In this document: piece by piece, positions 4,009 to 5,375 of the stretch
How the letters are laid out: each line of letters starts with the position of its first letter
Numbering within the stretch: position 1 is the stretch's first letter
Source of the DNA: an uncultured Collinsella sp.
GTDB lineage: Bacteria > Actinomycetota > Coriobacteriia > Coriobacteriales > Coriobacteriaceae
DNA length: 5,375 nucleotides
Reading direction: 5' to 3'
Assembly (NCBI GenBank): GCA_902494545.1
Contig: CABUTP010000111.1
Location: 1 to 5,375, forward strand
Position numbers and translations under genes: made by a program
The notes under the pieces: generated by a model
What the model saw: the letters and a program-made list of their open reading frames with translations, nothing else
The model's database searches: none
What the model was told of the DNA's origin: nothing

Positions 4009-5375
4009 ATGCAGATTTCGCTCATTCTTCCCCAAATTGTTGCGCTCGATGTTGTCTTTGCCCTGGCTGCGTGTCTGCAGACGATCCACGTCCCGCTCAT
4101 CGCATCGCGCCGCTCGTCCTATAACCGTAAGGTGATTTGCGCCTACGAGGCGAGCCTTGTGCTTTACCTGATGATTTCGGCGCTCATCTTATTCGCGTCG
4201 TCTGGCTCGTATCTGGTGGCGCCGCTTGACGTTTGCGCCAGGGCAATGGGCGGAGCGTTGTGGCTCAATGCCGCAATCTTTGCCTATGGCGTGGTACTTA
4301 TGGTGCACTATCGTCGCCTCGTCATGCTGGTCGAACTGTTGCTTGTTGTCGCCGTTACACCACCGGTGGTTTTTGCCATGGGCTCGGCGTGGACCGTTGT
4401 CCTTATCGCAGAGGGAGCGTTCTTCCTGTTCCGTTCCATCGCGGCGCTCTTGATGGACGTCCGTAACCGCCAGGAGGATATCACCGCGTTCTCGACGATC
4501 GAGACCATCAACGTGATTCCCGTGGGCATCCTGTATCTGGACCCGAGGGGCCGTCCGCTGCTCATGAACCGCTGCATGCGCAGAAACCTGGTGGAACTTC
4601 ATATGCCCACCGACCTAGGCGATATGAGCGGCACATGGAACGACCTGCGCAAACTCAGCATGCAAATGCCCGAAAGCAGCCAGAACCGTGTGCGGATTAA
4701 TCTGGACCGCTTTGGTGAGGCGCGGGCGGTGGTCGAGGTTTCTCCCGCCGAGATTCGCTTGTTTGTGCACGATGACGTTATGGTTTCGGGCCGCCTCTTT
4801 GAGCGCATTATCGGCCTGGATGTAACAGAGTATGCGCATGCCCATGATCGCCTGGCGCAAGCCAACCACCTGCTTGAGCTTGCGGGCCAAGAGCTCCAAG
4901 CCCAGATCGAAGAAGTCAAAAAAGTTGCTGACAATGCGGCCTATCTGCGTATGCGCGCTCGCGTGCACGACGTGATCGGGCAGCGCCTGTCCATCCTCCA
5001 TCGTTATCTGGAGGAGGGGCGCCTGGATGACGAGTCACTCGAGCAGATCGACCCGCTGCTGCGCTCAATCGCTGCCGATCTGCGCAGTGGGGGCGACACC
5101 GAACCGACAGAGCAACTGGGCGATATCGTCCATGCCTTTGGCCTGGTGAGTGTGCAGATCGATGTGGAGGGCGAGCTGCCTGAGGACGCGCGTGTCGCCG
5201 CAGCCTTTCTGCAGATTATCCGCGAAGCCTCGACCAATGCCACCAAGCATGCACAGGCCCATCGGGTCCATGTGCGCCTGTGGCGGGAGACGTCGGAAGG
5301 CAGCGCTGTTGCGCGGATGACCGTTTCTAACGACGGCGCGCCTGCACCCGTATCGTATCGCGAGGGAACGGGTAT
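4009..5375 (+). CDS. Membrane sensor histidine kinase, HisKA_3/NarL type (3' end outside window)
   Basis: An open frame of 455 codons runs off the window without a stop. About five membrane helices lie at residues 4-28, 49-66, 83-99, 105-122 and 127-147. A PAS-like domain (about 163-270) begins TIETINVIPVGILYLDPRG and leads to a coiled coil (276-312). The phosphorylation helix contains RARVHDVIGQRLS (316-328) with His320 as the expected phospho-acceptor. IIREASTNATKHAQA (403-417) is a good HisKA_3-family N-box with Asn410, and VSNDG (439-443) then REGTG (451-455) begin the glycine-rich ATP-binding end. All motifs needed for autophosphorylation up to the cut are present. The ATG is two bases after the upstream TGA, and the GGGTGAG in that gene's last codons may serve as ribosome-binding site, so translation is probably coupled. 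Kinases of this type usually phosphorylate a LuxR/NarL-type response regulator, expected downstream. The signal is unknown. Confidence 0.93.
   Translation, partial: MQISLILPQIVALDVVFALAACLQTIHVPLIASRRSSYNRKVICAYEASLVLYLMISALILFASSGSYLVAPLDVCARAMGGALWLNAAIFAYGVVLMVHYRRLVMLVELLLVVAVTPPVVFAMGSAWTVVLIAEGAFFLFRSIAALLMDVRNRQEDITAFSTIETINVIPVGILYLDPRGRPLLMNRCMRRNLVELHMPTDLGDMSGTWNDLRKLSMQMPESSQNRVRINLDRFGEARAVVEVSPAEIRLFVHDDVMVSGRLFERIIGLDVTEYAHAHDRLAQANHLLELAGQELQAQIEEVKKVADNAAYLRMRARVHDVIGQRLSILHRYLEEGRLDDESLEQIDPLLRSIAADLRSGGDTEPTEQLGDIVHAFGLVSVQIDVEGELPEDARVAAAFLQIIREASTNATKHAQAHRVHVRLWRETSEGSAVARMTVSNDGAPAPVSYREGTG

Noticed and set aside
1..5375. CRISPR arrays, tRNA or rRNA genes, transposase genes
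   Set aside because: No regularly spaced direct repeats, no cloverleaf-like sequence with conserved T-loop bases, and no transposase motifs were seen on either strand.

Overview
The window looks like a piece of a high-GC actinomycete chromosome, most probably a gut Coriobacteriia such as Collinsella. That assignment is an inference from the GC-rich third codon positions, the GH1 phospho-glycosidase type, the 7TM/NarL-type kinase pair and the hairpin-rich intergenic DNA. No rRNA or other marker gene is present to prove it.

Layout. The left edge (1-43) holds the first 14 codons of a leftward gene, probably an AAA-type ATP-binding protein, with a clear Shine-Dalgarno and a strikingly purine-rich leader (pyrimidine-rich on the + strand, 47-86). 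Positions 92-196 read on the minus strand like the C-terminal tail of a broken small gene. Two inverted repeats follow (172-228 and 232-287). Positions 288-363 hold nothing I can support. A probable sigma70-type promoter (364-392) then drives a complete 476-codon GH1 6-phospho-beta-glucosidase gene (429-1859), with no PTS permease or regulator gene visible beside it.

The 347 bases between the glucosidase and the next start (1860-2206) hold a ~108-nt imperfect inverted repeat that begins inside the glucosidase stop region (1855-1962), an 18-bp terminator-like hairpin (2016-2056), a probable promoter (-10 at 2108-2113) and a two-tier GC-rich hairpin (2155-2194).

The right half is a two-gene sensory operon. 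The first gene (2207-4006; an in-frame alternative start lies at 2123) encodes a multi-pass membrane protein of the histidine-kinase N-terminal 7TM type. Its cytoplasmic end looks like a kinase that has lost its phospho-acceptor and ATP-binding motifs. Two bases after its stop codon begins a second gene (4009 to beyond 5375): a membrane sensor histidine kinase with five predicted helices, a PAS-like domain, a coiled coil, a HisKA_3-type H-box and an intact N-box. The window cuts it in its glycine-rich ATP lid. The inferred model is a receptor-like pseudokinase that works with a catalytically competent kinase, with a NarL/LuxR-type response regulator expected just outside the window. A functional link between the glucosidase and the sensor pair is not shown by the sequence; the terminator-like hairpins suggest separate transcription units.
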